Notes: generated from the letters alone by a model not told the origin. 64,000 nucleotides of DNA from Cyclina sinensis (GCA_012932295.1 JAAONU010000123.1:5146001-5210000), one strand, 5' to 3'. Positions 1 to 11,960 are shown, counted from the first letter of the stretch. Made by a program: numbers and translations.

Positions 1-1711
1 AGTTTGCAGTTCGCAATTCGAATCGCGAACCGCAGGCTAGTTTGCAATTGGACTTATATTTTTTTCTCTATTTTAAAACTATTCCTTTTTGGTTTATGAA
101 GTTAATAAGTAATAAATTTTCCCAAGAAGAACATTGAAAATTTTTCAGTTTGAATTGCGAACTGCATGCCAGTTTGCAGTTCGCAATTCGAATCGCGAAC
201 CGCATGCTAGTTTGCAATTGGACTTATATTTTTTTCTCTATTTTAAAACTATTCCTTTTTGGTTTATGAAGTTAGTAAGTAATAAATTTTCCCAAGAAGA
301 ACACTGAAAATTTTTCAGTTTGAATTGCGAACTGCATGCCAGTTTGCAGTTCGCAATTCGAATCGCGAACCGCATGCTAGTTTGCAATTGGACTTATGTT
401 TTGTTCTCTATTTTAGAACTATTTCTTTTTGGTTTATTAAGTAAGAATTAAATTTTCATATAAGAACACTGAAAATCTTCAAATTGAATCGCAAACTGCA
501 GACCAGTTTGCAGTTCGCAATTCGAATCGCGAACGTCAGGCTAGTTTGCAATTGGACTTAGAACTATTTGTTTTTTTTTCTCTCTATTTTAGAACCATTT
601 CTTTTTGGTTTATGAAGTAAGTATGAAATAATAGAAGAACATTTTTACAAAAAGAACACTATAAATCTTCAAATTTGAATCGCGAACTGCATGCTAGTTT
701 GCAGTTCGCAATTCGAATCGCGAAAAACGAACTGCGAACTACAGACTAGTTTGCAGTTCGCAATTCGAATCGCGAACCGCATGCTAGTTTGCAATTGGAC
801 TTATATTTTTTTTCTCTATTTTAGAACTATTTCTTTTTAGTTTAATTTTCCCAAGAAGAACACTGAAAATTTTCAAGTTTGAATTGCGAACTGCATGCCA
901 GTTTGCAGTTCGCAATTCGAATCGCGAATTGCGAACTGCGAACTGCAGACTAGTTTGCAGTTCGCAATTCGAATCGCGAACCGCATGCTAGTTTGCAATT
1001 GACTTATGTTTTTTTTCTATCTTAGAACTATTTCTTTTTTGGTTTATGAAGTTAGTAAGTAATAAATTTTCACACGAAGAACTCTGAAAAGCTTCAAGTT
1101 TGAATCGCGAACTGCATGCTAGTTTGCAGTTCGCAATTCGAATCGCGAACCGCATGCTAGTTTGCAATTCGACTAAGAACTATTTCTTTTTGGTTTATGA
1201 AGTAAGTAAGTCATAAATTTTCCCTAGAAGAACACTGAAAAGCTTGAAATTTGAATCGCGAACTGCATGCCAGTTTGCAGTTCGCAATTCGAATCGCGTA
1301 CCGCATGCTAGTTTGCAATTGGACTTATGTTTATTTTCTCTATCTTAGAACTATTTCTTTTTGGTTTATGAAGTTAGTAAGTAATAAATTTTCACAAGAA
1401 GAACTCTGAAAAGCTTCAAGTTTGAATCGCGAACTGCATGCCAGTTTGCAGTTCGCAATTCGAATCGCGAATTGCGAACTGCGAACTGCAGACCAGTTTG
1501 CAGTTCGCAATTCGAATCGCGAACAGCATGCTAGTTTGCAATTGGACTTAGAACTATTTCTTTTTGGTTTATGAAGTTAGTAAGTCATAAATTTTCCCAA
1601 GAAGAACACTGAAAATCTTCAAGTTTGAATCGCGAACTGCATGCCAGTTTGCAGTTCGCAATTCGAATCGCGAATTGCGAACTGCGAACTGCAGACCAAC
1701 TTCACACATAT
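1..1711. mobile_element. Right part of a satellite-armed inverted-repeat element (family A), left end outside window
   Basis: About ten tandem units of roughly 170 bp fill this stretch. Each unit alternates an AT-rich spacer (containing TTCTTTTTGGTTTATGAAG) with a GC-richer dyad in which GCAGTTCGC and GCGAACTGC flank AATTCGAATC. The array stops abruptly at 1691-1711 in GCAGACCAACTTCACACATAT, the exact right end of the element at 41674-45095. About 760 bp (930-1696) is nearly identical to 43944-44710. No transposase frame is present; the short open frames in the array are by-products of the repeat. The next bases (1712-1720, TACAAAAAG) would be the right target duplication if the 9-bp rule seen at the other copies holds. 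Confidence 0.8.
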
Positions 1712-2070
1712 TACAAAAAGTAGGTCCAGAATTCTCGGCCCGCGACTGACATGCAGAGACGAATGTTAACAAACAATAGGTCCAAAAATATTAACACTCG
1801 ACTGCTATGCAGCGACGCATGATTACAAAAGTAGGTCCAAAATTGATTACAAAAAGTAGGTCCAACATTATCAACCCTCGACTGCTATGCAGCGACGCAT
1901 GATTACAAAAAGTAGGTCCAAAATTATCAGCCTTCCATTCACATGAAGCGACACTTGATGACAGAAAGTAGGTCCAACATTATCAACCATCGACTGACAT
2001 GCAGCGACACATGATTATAAAAAGTAGGTCCAAAATTATCTACCATCGACTGACATGTTACAAAAACCAG
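1712..2070. repeat. Tandem array, unit about 56-58 bp
   Basis: About six or seven degenerate units carry GATTACAAAAAGTAGGTCC and CTCGACTGCTATGCAGCGAC. Unit starts fall near 1715, 1771, 1850, 1908, 1965 and 2022; one partial unit (about 1828) makes the spacing irregular. The array begins directly at the end of the satellite element and ends 70 bp before a GST exon, so it lies in a GST intron. Confidence 0.75.
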
Positions 2071-2136
2071 GTCCGTTACTCCTTGGGTAAATCTCAACTT
2101 ATTTCCTGTCTTAAACGATTTTCACTATTTATACAG

Positions 2137-3295
2137 ATCTTTATGGAAAAGGAAATGCTGAAATGGTCATGGCTGACCAAATTTTTGACACATGTCTGGA
2201 TGTTTTCGATCAATTTGTGAAAATAGTGTTCAACCCAGACAAAGAAGAAAAGGTTTGTTTAAATTGTTTAAGTTTACCTTCCAACTTTTATTCTTGGTGA
2301 ACTTGCTTGATCTGATAAAAAATCACTTTCAAGAGAAAACATTTGAAAATGAGATTTAATATTTTTGGAATTTTTGTAATGTCGTCTGCTGATTAAGAAT
2401 GAATCAGCACCAATTCTGCCGTATATTTTGTTTTGAAGAATTGTTATTCTAAGTTTAATATTTGAATTACCTGCCGGGACTATCTTTCATGGAAAAACTT
2501 CTGCAAGTTTGTACACCAGAAAACAGGAAGAATTATCCTAACAATTGAACAAGAGTTTTTCTCCAAGGTCTTACGCGTTTCTCAGAAAGGACTATAAATT
2601 GTCACAATATATAACTCTAGAAATGCCAATCATACTTCTTACTGCTTTTGCACGTGTTTTTAAGGTTAGTAATGTGAGTCGTCATGTTTTTTCTAGGGTA
2701 AGAAGATGGAGGAATTTTACAAGACAACTTTACCAAGATATCTTGGTATCCTGGAAGCTTTAGTGGCTGAAACAGGCAAAAAAGGTTTCGCTGTTGGCCA
2801 GTCCGTAAGTAACAAAACAAGTAAAAAGGAGAAAAGATTGTTAATGAATGTACACAGATTTGGGGAGATCTCAAAATGTCTTCTTCAGTTTGGTAGCGAA
2901 ATCGGCACTAAGGAAATAAATAATTGTTAAGTATTGGAGTGTGTTTGAAATGGTTATTTTCACAATGAAAGTGTAAGGTAGAAGTTTATGAGGCTATGTG
3001 ATATTGTTTTGCTGCATGTTCTTGGCAATAATTTATTTCATATCATAATGTTTTGTCGAATATAGCTTTAAAATTGTTTTGTCGAACATTTTGGTCTCGA
3101 GTGATGTTTCTATTTTGCTTTTCTTTCTATTTCCAGCTGACATTAGGTGACTTAGCCCTGTACGTTTATTTAGAAAATATGCAAGCGGGCGATAAGCTTG
3201 AGAAGTTCCCTCGCTTGGCAGAAAACCGGAAGACAGTTGCCAGTCTACCAAGAATCGAAAAATATTTGAAAAATCGACCAAAAACAGAGTTTTAG
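2137..3295 (+). CDS. Sigma-class glutathione S-transferase, last three exons (5' exons outside the window or not found)
   Basis: Three exons join in phase: 2137-2252, 2697-2804 and 3137-3295 (stop TAG). Acceptors are ATACAG, TTCTAG and TTCCAG; donors are GTTTGT and GTAAGT. The translation runs through LYGKGNAEMVMADQIFD, then KMEEFYKTTLPRYLGILEAL, then LTLGDLALYVYLENM, and ends RPKTEF. This matches the all-helical C-terminal domain of sigma-class (S-crystallin-type) GSTs, including the family pattern of a helix entering with G-D-L-A. The family conjugates glutathione to electrophiles or isomerises prostaglandin H2 in the cytosol. The N-terminal thioredoxin-like domain with the catalytic tyrosine is not visible, so it should lie left of position 1, beyond the satellite element that occupies the preceding intron. 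An AATAAA lies about 160 bp after the stop. The class is inferred from pattern, not from a search. Confidence 0.85.
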
Positions 3296-3299
3296 TGCA

Positions 3300-4715
3300 A
3301 TTTACCTTTTGTTGTTTTGCTCTCGCAACAAAGAACGTTAGTATATAAGTTACCGTGTACATATCACACGTGCAAACGACTCAAATCTTTTGACAAAAGT
3401 GCGAAAATTTGAAAATCAAATTTAAATTAGCGGTTTCAGCTTCACCAGACACCATTAATAAAGACAATCTAATTTGCAATACAGACGAGTGAAAATACTT
3501 TTAGGTAACAGTAAGACAACCTCAAATATAAGTAATTATAAGTGATTATGTGTTCTGTTAGGATTTGCTGAACAGCCCAATCCAGTCCAAGTATTTATAT
3601 ATATCGGTAACGCATGACGGTTTTTAGATCTGCTTTCATTCATACGTAGATAATTATGTTCTTTTGTAACCATATGATAGAATTCATCACGATCAAATAA
3701 AAAAACTGTTTTTTTAAAAAATCACGTATTGTTGTTGTTGTTAATACTGCTGCTGTTGCTATTTTTGTCGATTTAAATTAAGCCAAGTTTATATGAGTTA
3801 GGCTTTTTACTCTTTACAGGTACGAGGGCAAAACCATCTTCCAGACCTTTTGTTTAAAGATAGTTCTTTTCTTTTTTACGTCCCTTCTAGTAAGGGGACA
3901 TTAACGGATGACAGACAGACAGACAAATGAGATATGTACATGTATATATCATTCCGCCATGTTCTAGATTTCCTCTTATTTTTTGTCTAAAATTAGAATA
4001 CTTGAACTAGCTTTTTACCTAAAAGAGTAGTCATTGAATAACAAGTAAATTTATATAATGGTAAAATGTCCACGTTGCTAAAATGGGACCAAATATTTAT
4101 TTTAGATTATACAGAACCATAAGTTCTATTAATCTACCTGGACAGAATCAGGCTGTTGCGACCAGGACAAAATCTAGAACAGCTCAAGTGCTTAAGTGTG
4201 CATGGGTTCAAAAAGTCGTGCGAGTTTTAAACGCTAGATTATAACGATGATTATACACAATTTGTTTGCATTCGTTACACACAGTAACTGGTCCCTTATA
4301 ATATAATAGTGTCGTTATATAGAACGATTAGAAAACTTTAAATAATATAAAGACAAAGTCTACATTTTCTAATTATTGGAACAATAAAAAACTACCTTAA
4401 GTTATATCATACAAATGCAAAATACCAAAATTGCTTATGATATGATTAATAAGAACAATTTTACAATTAAATAGTTCTATTCTGTAAGTCATATAGATAT
4501 AAGTTAATCAGTAGTTGAATCCAATCGCTTTGCAGTTTTTTCATTCAATTCGTTGTTAGTTTACTGGACTTAGTCAGCACTGCGGTCGATTTTTAAAATA
4601 TAATATAGCCACTACCCCAGTCAGTGTTTGTCAGTATGTTTTGAAATTTAATTGAATTACCACTTCAAGTTGATTAAAAAAAAACCACTTACCTATTCAA
4701 AACTGTTTGTTTATC
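3300..4715. other. AT-rich intergenic DNA, no gene seen
   Basis: After the GST 3' UTR (polyadenylation-like AATAAA near 3453 and AATAAA near 3696) I see no coding frame with splice support. A degenerate GACAGACAGACAGACA tract near 3910 resembles the tail of dispersed elements such as the one at 16895-17430. Confidence 0.5.
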
Positions 4716-4717
4716 CC

Positions 4718-5035
4718 AAAATCAGAGGGCCAGCCTCCTGGGCTTATGAGAAACGTTTACTTGTACTTTATCTGCTACTGGAAGGGCAAGCTTCCTAGGC
4801 TTATGGGAAACTCTGACCTGTACTTATATGACTATTTTGTCCGCTACTGAAAGGGCAAGCCTCCTGGGCTTATGAGACATCTCTAGCTTTGTGCATTCAT
4901 TCCTTATCTTATCAACTCCTAACTCATATACGGCAAGGCGTCACGTGTAACCGTTGTTCGGCTCACCATCTCATCGGACTCGAACCTTCGATCTCTCGCT
5001 CTGTAACCGAACACTACAACTACTAGGTCACAAAA
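4718..5035 (-). mobile_element. tRNA-derived SINE-like element with a tandemly repeated body
   Basis: On the minus strand, 5030-4966 reads as a tRNA-like head with an A-box-like TAGTAGTTGTAGTGTTCGG and a canonical B box GGTTCGAGTCC. Downstream (4718-4890), a ~73-bp segment containing GGGCAAGCCTCCTGGGCTTATGAG on the plus strand is present three times with divergence. The head retains RNA polymerase III promoter boxes, but no intact cloverleaf gene is claimed. The body boundaries are approximate. Confidence 0.6.
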
Positions 5036-5039
5036 ATGC

Positions 5040-6027
5040 TATGTCTAACTGCTGTCAGCAGACCTTAATTGTAAACAGAAGCGTTATCCTTCGTAGTATG
5101 AAAAGGCGGAACAATGCGGGGTTAATCAAGTGACTAATTGTTGGGATGTAATTGTTGGATTTTTGAAGATACATTACGCGCACACTTGTTTCACATTCTC
5201 ATTGTACAGTTATTAACTTGATACAGGTTTTATAAATGTTATTGCAACCGAAAATTGGATGCATAACCACTTCACAAGATAACAAATACAGAATCGAGTG
5301 TTGTTTGGGTTTTTTCTCAAACAACTCCAATTATTTTCGCAAACGCCTCATAGAGTTACTTCCCCTATCGCATTAACATTTGTTTGCATGATTTTAATAT
5401 TCAGCTGATATTTTGTATATCCTTGAACGATTCAAGTTTCTTTTTTGTTCAAAATTAACACATTTATAATTATGATTATATCATTTTTGATGTGCAATTT
5501 TGGTCTAAAAGTTGTTGAATTTAGCGTATGCAGATTGGTTATGAATTAAAAAAAAATGGCCTTCCTTATACAAGCGAACGGTTTATAAGTTTAAACTGTA
5601 ATATAAATATAACAGATCATTAAAAGTCTTTGTAAGGCAACTAAATCATTAGACATATTGACATTACACCTTAAAAGTGTTCGATAATTTACAGATGAAT
5701 ATATCGAATACTTTGGTAGCTAGTTAAACTGAAAGTAATTTTACAAATTTATCCAATACCTTATAATAATGTTATGTTTGGAATTTTATCTTTGCCTTTA
5801 AAGTACGTGTACATGTATTCTGAATTAAAACAAGTTCCCAATCTGTCCTTGCGTCTAGTGCGCTCTGTCAAATATTAGGAAAGTTGTATACGTGCTAATT
5901 TGTCTAAACCAAAGAATATTGTTTAGCTAAACTCGAATGATCTTGACATACAGCAAGATAGAGCGGTGAAATCTTCAGCTTTGAGTCAATTAACAGCATG
6001 TACAATCGAAATCCACGCACTAGTTAA
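5040..6027. other. AT-rich intergenic DNA, nothing recognised
   Basis: No splice-supported frame, RNA gene or clear repeat was found on either strand. Confidence 0.5.
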
Positions 6028-6890
6028 ATAGAGGATATTTGTTTGTTTTGGTGTAAGATCGAAATTTATTTCATCTCGTGATGGCAAGGATTAAATATTT
6101 TCACTCGTGGCTGCGCCACTCGTGAAAATATAAATCCTTGCCATCACTCGATGAAATAAATTTCGATCTTACACCAAAAACAAACAAATTTTCTTTTTAT
6201 TTCATGCTTTTCAATGGATTATTTGAATTATTTCTCATTTTTAATGTTTTACCTATCCAAGTGTTCCCCGTCTGGTGCCCCACTTTCCTTCTTCTTCACG
6301 TGCTAACACATGTATATTTCGTAATAAAAATAGTTCCAGATAAACTCTCATTTTTAATATACAATTCACTAGACAGGGTCTTATTCATTTATTATTTTAT
6401 GTCAAACATAAAAAAGAAATCGTTTTGTAAATTTATTTAGAGTAAACAACAGTTTTAGGCTGATAAAGCTATTGAATTACTGCGCGTGAATCGAAGTCAG
6501 CTCAGTTCAATCCGCCATTTTTTTTTTCATTCACAACGTGTGTGGGAATTATAAACAAAACAAGGATTTAAATCAAACTAGTGAACAAACATCATAACAG
6601 GTATATTATTTGCCTAATTCATATTAATTAGAATCAGTGTCACTGTCAGGAAGCATCCTGATACGTTTGTATGGCCTAATTATCGGCGAACACGGATCAA
6701 CGGCTGCAGACAACTCAAGTTGTACTTTTGTACATGTATATGGGGTTCATTGAAGGGAAAAAAAGTAGTTCCGTAGCAGTGAAATTATCAAAATGATAAT
6801 TTCACTGTTTGAAACAGTGAGATTATCAGGATTTAATCTACTGATATATTTCAATAATCCATTGAAAAGCATGAAATAAAAAGTCGTTAT
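6028..6890. mobile_element. Hairpin-bearing non-autonomous element, copy 1
   Basis: The element starts ATAGAGGATATTTGTTTG. Its first ~165 bp form one long near-perfect hairpin: arms 6040-6108 and 6117-6185 pair, with tip GTGGCTGCGCCAC. A second inverted pair, TTTATTTCATGCTTTTCAAT near 6196 and its complement near 6860-6878, brackets the rest. Interior motifs shared with copy 3 are AAAAAAGTAGTTCCG and TTATCAAAATG followed by a TTTCACTG stretch. The 100-aa open frame at 6138 is a by-product of the hairpin arm and has no family signature. No transposase is present. Confidence 0.7.
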
Positions 6891-7228
6891 CCTGAAAACC
6901 ACGAGGATATAGAGTCATTGTTTTGATATTCTATTCTGTGTGTTTAAAACACAGACCGTTCATTTTTCATTCTTTACCATTCCTAGTCTGGTTCCCGGCT
7001 TTCGATAAACGTTGTCATCATTATTGAAACTGAGACGGGAAACAGATTATGCCGTTAAAATTAGCGCAAAAAACGTCAAGAATTCTAAAAGATATGGCAT
7101 TTAAAAAACAAAACAAAAGAAGTATTTCAATGACAGGTATGGTGTCACTTATTAAATGCGTATTAATTCACAGTTTTTACAGGAGATTTCAAAAGCTCAT
7201 GGGTATCACTTTAGCATAAAAGGACCGA

Positions 7229-7487
7229 CAATTTGGTCGCCCGCGACGTTGTTCAAAAACTGGAAAATATCTACATGCACCAGTATAAACGTTCATACAT
7301 GTATCACTTTTGTGGCGAAGTGTTTGGCGTGAGATCTTTTGATTGTGTAGATTGTTGGTCGCCCGCGACTTTGTTCAATACTGGAAAATATCTACGTGCA
7401 CCAGTATAAACGTTCATACATGTATCACTTTTGTTACGAAGAGTTTGGCGTGAGATCTTTTGATTGTGTAGATTGTTGGTCGTCTGA
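7229..7487. repeat. Direct duplication, two ~129-bp copies
   Basis: Two adjacent copies (about 7229-7357 and 7358-7487) share GTCGCCCGCGAC at the start and GATCTTTTGATTGTGTAGAT at the end, with a handful of differences. They lie just downstream, on the minus strand, of the putative exon at 7521-7652. Confidence 0.8.
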
Positions 7488-7520
7488 GATGACTGTGTAG
7501 GTAGTCTTCACAGTGCTTAC

Positions 7521-7652
7521 ATGTCTTCCCATATCATTCCCTCGGTTCAGTTGGTGCATAAACGGCTCGGGCGGACCTCCCTGCTGACGTGGGTATCGAG
7601 CGGTGTCCAGGAATTCAGGGCCTGTGGTTGGACGAGATGATGTATCGCCCAT
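7521..7652 (-). CDS. Possible first coding exon of an unknown gene
   Basis: The minus-strand frame starts MGDTSSRPTTGPEF and reads 44 codons to MGRH, where an excellent donor (CAT then GTAAGC) leaves phase 0. The stretch is richer in GC and in Pro, Gly and Arg than its surroundings, as expected for a 5' coding exon, and there is no signal peptide. I could not find a following exon downstream on the minus strand (towards position 1), so the product is unknown. If the frame is not spliced, it runs to a stop at 7434 and gives only 72 residues. The call rests on composition and one donor site. Confidence 0.3.
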
Positions 7653-7654
7653 TG

Positions 7655-9514
7655 CGTCACTCGTGTATTACTACGTCATATCTTAAACATAAGAAGAAAA
7701 GAAAACAGAAAAAAATGAAATGTAGGTAAAACGACAAAGCCATCTAGGGACGGGTACTTTAAAGGGAACATTGCTACTACCAACAGACGATATTCACATG
7801 TTTCACTGAAACTGCACGAATAAAATAAAACATGGTATATCGCAGTAAAAGAAACCACACAATTTACACTAGTGATAGAGGTAACCACGTCCCGTGCAAT
7901 TTTGAAAAAAATATATTATAAAAAAAAATAACGTGTAAATGGTGTGTTCGAACACATTACCAGTAAGTTTCAACAACACGTGGTGTAATATTTCTACTTG
8001 GATATTGATCTATAGCAAACAGCACAAATCAATCAACGAATTTCATAAACAAATTTATAAAAGAATCCCTTCCTAATGTACATATTTCGAACCCTAAAAG
8101 TATATCTTCCTAGTTACTGCACACCTAAATTGGTCAAAATTAACTTTAAAAAAAAATCAACATCAAACAATTCATAAACATACCCGTGTTTCCAGAATTT
8201 TTTCCCGATGTCTGCATGTGGCATTATTTCTATCTGAATTCTTTAAAACTGTTATATTTCGTACGTATATTATAATTATTCGTGACTTTGAAATGTTTCA
8301 ATAAATAGTGTATAATTTAAGCATTTACGATTGATTTAAGCCCTTTGTGTGTCTTAACGGACAGTGATTTTGAATGCAATGGATACATGTGGTTGTCAAT
8401 TTTGCTATACAACTTTTATATCCCTCGACAAAATGGTTTAAAATAAGTGGAAAATGCGGTTTGTTTTTATATGACGTGTGAAGGCAGACTATAGAAAATA
8501 ACGTCCCAGAAGGAAGGTAATCGATTGTCTTGAACAACTCTCGCATACTTGAAGGGTAAGTAAAATTGTTGAAAAGAAAAAAATGCAAATGATAATTATA
8601 AAAAAGGTCAAAAATTAATTTTGTCACCTCATACTGTGGGAAACTTGTCTTAAAGTTATGGAGTATTTAGAGTCTGTTCTCTAATACCAAATCATAACTG
8701 GTTTAAATTCGGGTTCAATTTAGAAAATGTGGAATCCATGGTGTGCGAACGAAAATGAAATATTTATTTGAAAATCGAAGAAACGACAGCAGGATGAAGT
8801 AAGAAAAATAGAACGAAAATTACAACAAAAACAGAAGTGAATGTTACCTTATCTAATTCATAGAATCTACCAAAGTAATTCAACGGAAATTTCAAACAAA
8901 CAGCCTTTAAAGCAGCGTAAAAACATCCACTTTTATATAAAACAAAAGCAAGCAACATTTTTAAATCCACACTGACACGTCACATCTGTAACTGACGAGA
9001 ACTCCTTGGATAGTGATTGCAATTTTTCGGTATGTGCGTTTAAAAAAATATCTGCTGATAACGATATCATGCTTAAATGCTTAGCAAATTTATGATAAAT
9101 GATATCTTCATTCCTAAACAGCTAACCACTGCTGGCTCGGTGGAAGTAAAAGCTTTCGATTTTCGAGCCACAAATATGGTGAATCATCATAACCATCTAA
9201 TATTTGCTTATAAAACTGTTATATAGAACACAGTTTGTGAGAAATATCCGTGACTGTTAAATGACTACACGACCGGTTAATCCATCATCATCATCAACAA
9301 CAACAACAACAACATCGTTTTCATCATCGCTTCCACCACCGTTATCATCAACTGTACACTCTTACTCATCGCTTTCATTAAACAAAAAATAAAACTTTGG
9401 TTAAAAGAATACTTATATTCTTTGATAGTTATAAATGTGCATAGAATTTTCATCTTAAGATATTGAAAAAAAACTCATTCTGTTTTAGATCGGGAGATAA
9501 CAAAACAACTAAAA
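7655..9514. other. Intergenic DNA, no gene seen
   Basis: AT-rich sequence with an (AAC)n tract near 9296-9315 and TCATCA repeats nearby. Minus-strand open frames of about 70-100 codons here are low-complexity and lack splice sites or family features. Confidence 0.45.
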
Positions 9515-10513
9515 CTAACTGCTTTCACTACTGTCATTCATAAATCTTACTTCTTCGTTTAAGTTCTCGTCTGCTTCACCCAACAACAATGGCCTGTTTT
9601 CTGCTGCTAACGTTTCTTCATTTATTCCAAGAACTTTCTGTATTTCATCCAGTTCAGATTTAAACTTTTTCTGCTTCCATTCTAATATTTTAGTTAAGCA
9701 ATTTAAAATCAAAACTAGTAAAAATGTTCCTGCAAACAAGATGGCCACCGTTTCTACTTTATGCGTTTTTGTGTAGGTCCGTATTTTCTTCCACATGGGT
9801 GGAGCTGGTTCTACCACTACTTTAACTCTCGCTGTCATCCATTTTTTGTCGATGTTCGGGTCTTTTACCGTACAATTCCATATCCCGCCAGTTGTTTCGT
9901 CTGCATGAGTTATGACATCGCCTGACTGATCTAGCGCTGGTTTGCGAAACATTTCTTTACCTTGCGGATTTGTCCAGGCTTTTTTTGAATTGGCAAATAT
10001 TTTACCAAGTTCATATCCATAGCATTCGAGATTTAGGGATTCACCCTTGGCAACATGTTTGATATGTTCACCGACAACTACAGAAAACACGGCCACAATA
10101 ATGTGTGTTTTAGGTCCAAGTGCCAACTGACAGTGATAAACGCCGCTATCGTCCGGTATTACATTCTGTATTGTTAACGTGTTTAAACTTGTGACCATTC
10201 TTGATGGCTGAAGAGCAAAGTTCCGTCCATTATGTTTCCAACGTACCTCAGCGAATGGGTAATTAGATAGAATCATTTTGTATGCATTGTTTTTACATGA
10301 CATTGTCAGTCGAGACATTGGCTTCCGGTCGTATGAGATGTTCATTTTCATAAGTTCAACGCGTGCTGCACGTTTATATTTTTCAGGGATGTGTGTTGGA
10401 TAAGATCTTCGAAAACGAGCTAACGAAATATTTTCCGACATGCTTTTTGCGTACGAATCGTAATGAATAATCAAAGAAACATACATAATCCAACCAAACA
10501 TAGCCGTCGCCAT
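9515..10513 (-). CDS. Two-immunoglobulin-domain type I membrane protein, single exon
   Basis: An uninterrupted 332-residue frame starts at an ATG with in-frame Met1 and Met5. The N-terminus is weakly hydrophobic (residues 5-18), consistent with a signal peptide or anchor. Ig domain 1 shows Cys73, Trp92 and DDSGVYHC ending at Cys128. Ig domain 2 shows Cys164, Trp180 and GGIWNC ending at Cys214. A transmembrane helix spans about residues 253-273 (VETVAILFAGTFLLVLIL), followed by a basic stop-transfer KILEWKQKKFK and an acidic, Ser-rich cytosolic tail of about 50 residues. Candidate N-glycosylation sites include N28, N58 and N213. The architecture suggests a cell-surface adhesion or recognition molecule. 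I do not recognise an orthologue. Lack of introns is unusual for Ig proteins and may mean a retrocopy origin, but no poly(A) tail or target duplication is evident. Confidence 0.85.
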   Translation of the reverse strand: MATAMFGWIMYVSLIIHYDSYAKSMSENISLARFRRSYPTHIPEKYKRAARVELMKMNISYDRKPMSRLTMSCKNNAYKMILSNYPFAEVRWKHNGRNFALQPSRMVTSLNTLTIQNVIPDDSGVYHCQLALGPKTHIIVAVFSVVVGEHIKHVAKGESLNLECYGYELGKIFANSKKAWTNPQGKEMFRKPALDQSGDVITHADETTGGIWNCTVKDPNIDKKWMTARVKVVVEPAPPMWKKIRTYTKTHKVETVAILFAGTFLLVLILNCLTKILEWKQKKFKSELDEIQKVLGINEETLAAENRPLLLGEADENLNEEVRFMNDSSESS

Positions 10514-10536
10514 ATTGGTTCACGCGTCCGTAAATA

Positions 10537-10560
10537 TGACGTCACGAACACTTACGTCAT
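10537..10560 (-). promoter_or_regulatory. CRE-like promoter elements upstream of the Ig-domain gene
   Basis: A perfect palindromic TGACGTCA (10537-10544) and a second TGACGTAA on the minus strand (10552-10559) lie 25-50 bp upstream of the Ig-gene ATG. Such sites bind CREB/ATF-type bZIP factors in animals. Use in this gene is inferred from position only. Confidence 0.5.
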
Positions 10561-11012
10561 TTGAGGCCGGATACAAATTCACGTTACACTGAAGTGGTAG
10601 CAAAGACTTGATTGAGGTCAACTTTATGTTTAATTAAATCACTTCTTCTTAATCTAAAATAGGTGAATTAAAAAGAAGAGAGAAAAAATGATTATATGCA
10701 AATCTGAAATTCGAAATGAGATACAAAATTGAATACGTATCGGTTACCTAAATAAGGGTCAAGACGGAAAAATGTAAGGTCGAAAATAGAGTACGTTTTT
10801 ATAAATTGACAATTGGTAGTTACATTCAGCCAGAGATTGCTTGTATACCGTTCCGACCATTTGCTGTAAATCTGGTATTTCAACGGTATCAAACATTTTC
10901 TTATTATTGTTGAAAACATGATAAATAAGTGTGTCTTTGCAATTTACTCCCGAAAACGTCTCATCTTTCGACAACACCAAATGCTAAAATTTGTCTCCAT
11001 TTTCATACTCCC

Positions 11013-11960
11013 CCGCAGTACATATACTCCGGCTTTTGTGATTCAAGTCATTTTGGTGGAGTTATTGCCCTTTATTTAATTTGAATTAATAATTTTTGTG
11101 TGTGAGAATCCTCCTACATTTCCCATGCTATTTTCATAATGATCATAATCAAGTGTCGCAGTACATATACTCAGGCTTTTGCGGTTCGAGTATTTTTGAC
11201 AGAGTTATTGCCCTTTGTTGAATTTCTCTTCATATATTTTGTGTGCGCGACCCCTCCTACATTTCCAATGCGGTTTTCGTTAAGACTATAATCTGGTGCC
11301 GCAGTACATATACTCCGACGATTCGAGTATTTTTTGGCGGAGTTATTGCCCTTTTTAAATTTCTTTTATATTTTTTGTGTGCGCGACTCCTCCTACATTT
11401 ACCATGAGATTTAAAACGAAACCTTTACATAATGATCATAATCAATTGCCGTAGTATATTTTCTCCGGCTTTTACGATTCGAGTATGAATGGTGGAGTTT
11501 TTGCCCTTTGTTTAATTTTACTTAATATTTTTTTCGTGCGCCACTCCTCCTACATTTCCCATGTAACTTTCTCCAAACTTTCACAAAATGATCATAATCA
11601 ATTGCCGCAGCGCATATACTACGGCTTTTGCGATTTGTATGTGATGGTCACCAAATTGTCATAGAAAGTCATTATTAAGTGCCACAATGCGTATTATCAG
11701 GCTTTTGTGATTCGATTATTTTTGGCATAGTTATTGCCCTTTGTAAAAGTTTACTTAATGTTGCTTCTGTGCACCAGTCCTCCTACATTTTCATGCAATT
11801 TTCACCGATCTTTCACAGAATGATCATAATCTAGTGCCGCAGCGTATAAATACACAGGCTTTTGCGATTCGATCACTCTTGGCGGAGTTACAGGCCTTTG
11901 TTTAATTTTACTTTATATTGCTTCTGTGTGCAACTCCTTCAATTTTATAATTGAACTGAA
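11013..11960. repeat. Degenerate tandem array, unit about 143 bp
   Basis: Six to seven units begin around 11013, 11157, 11300, 11442, 11605 and 11836. Each carries GCAGTACATATACTCCGGC, then GGAGTTATTGCCCTTTG, CTCCTCCTACATTTCCCATG and AATGATCATAATCAA. Divergence is 10-20 percent by eye, so the array is old. No coding frame crosses it. Confidence 0.75.
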
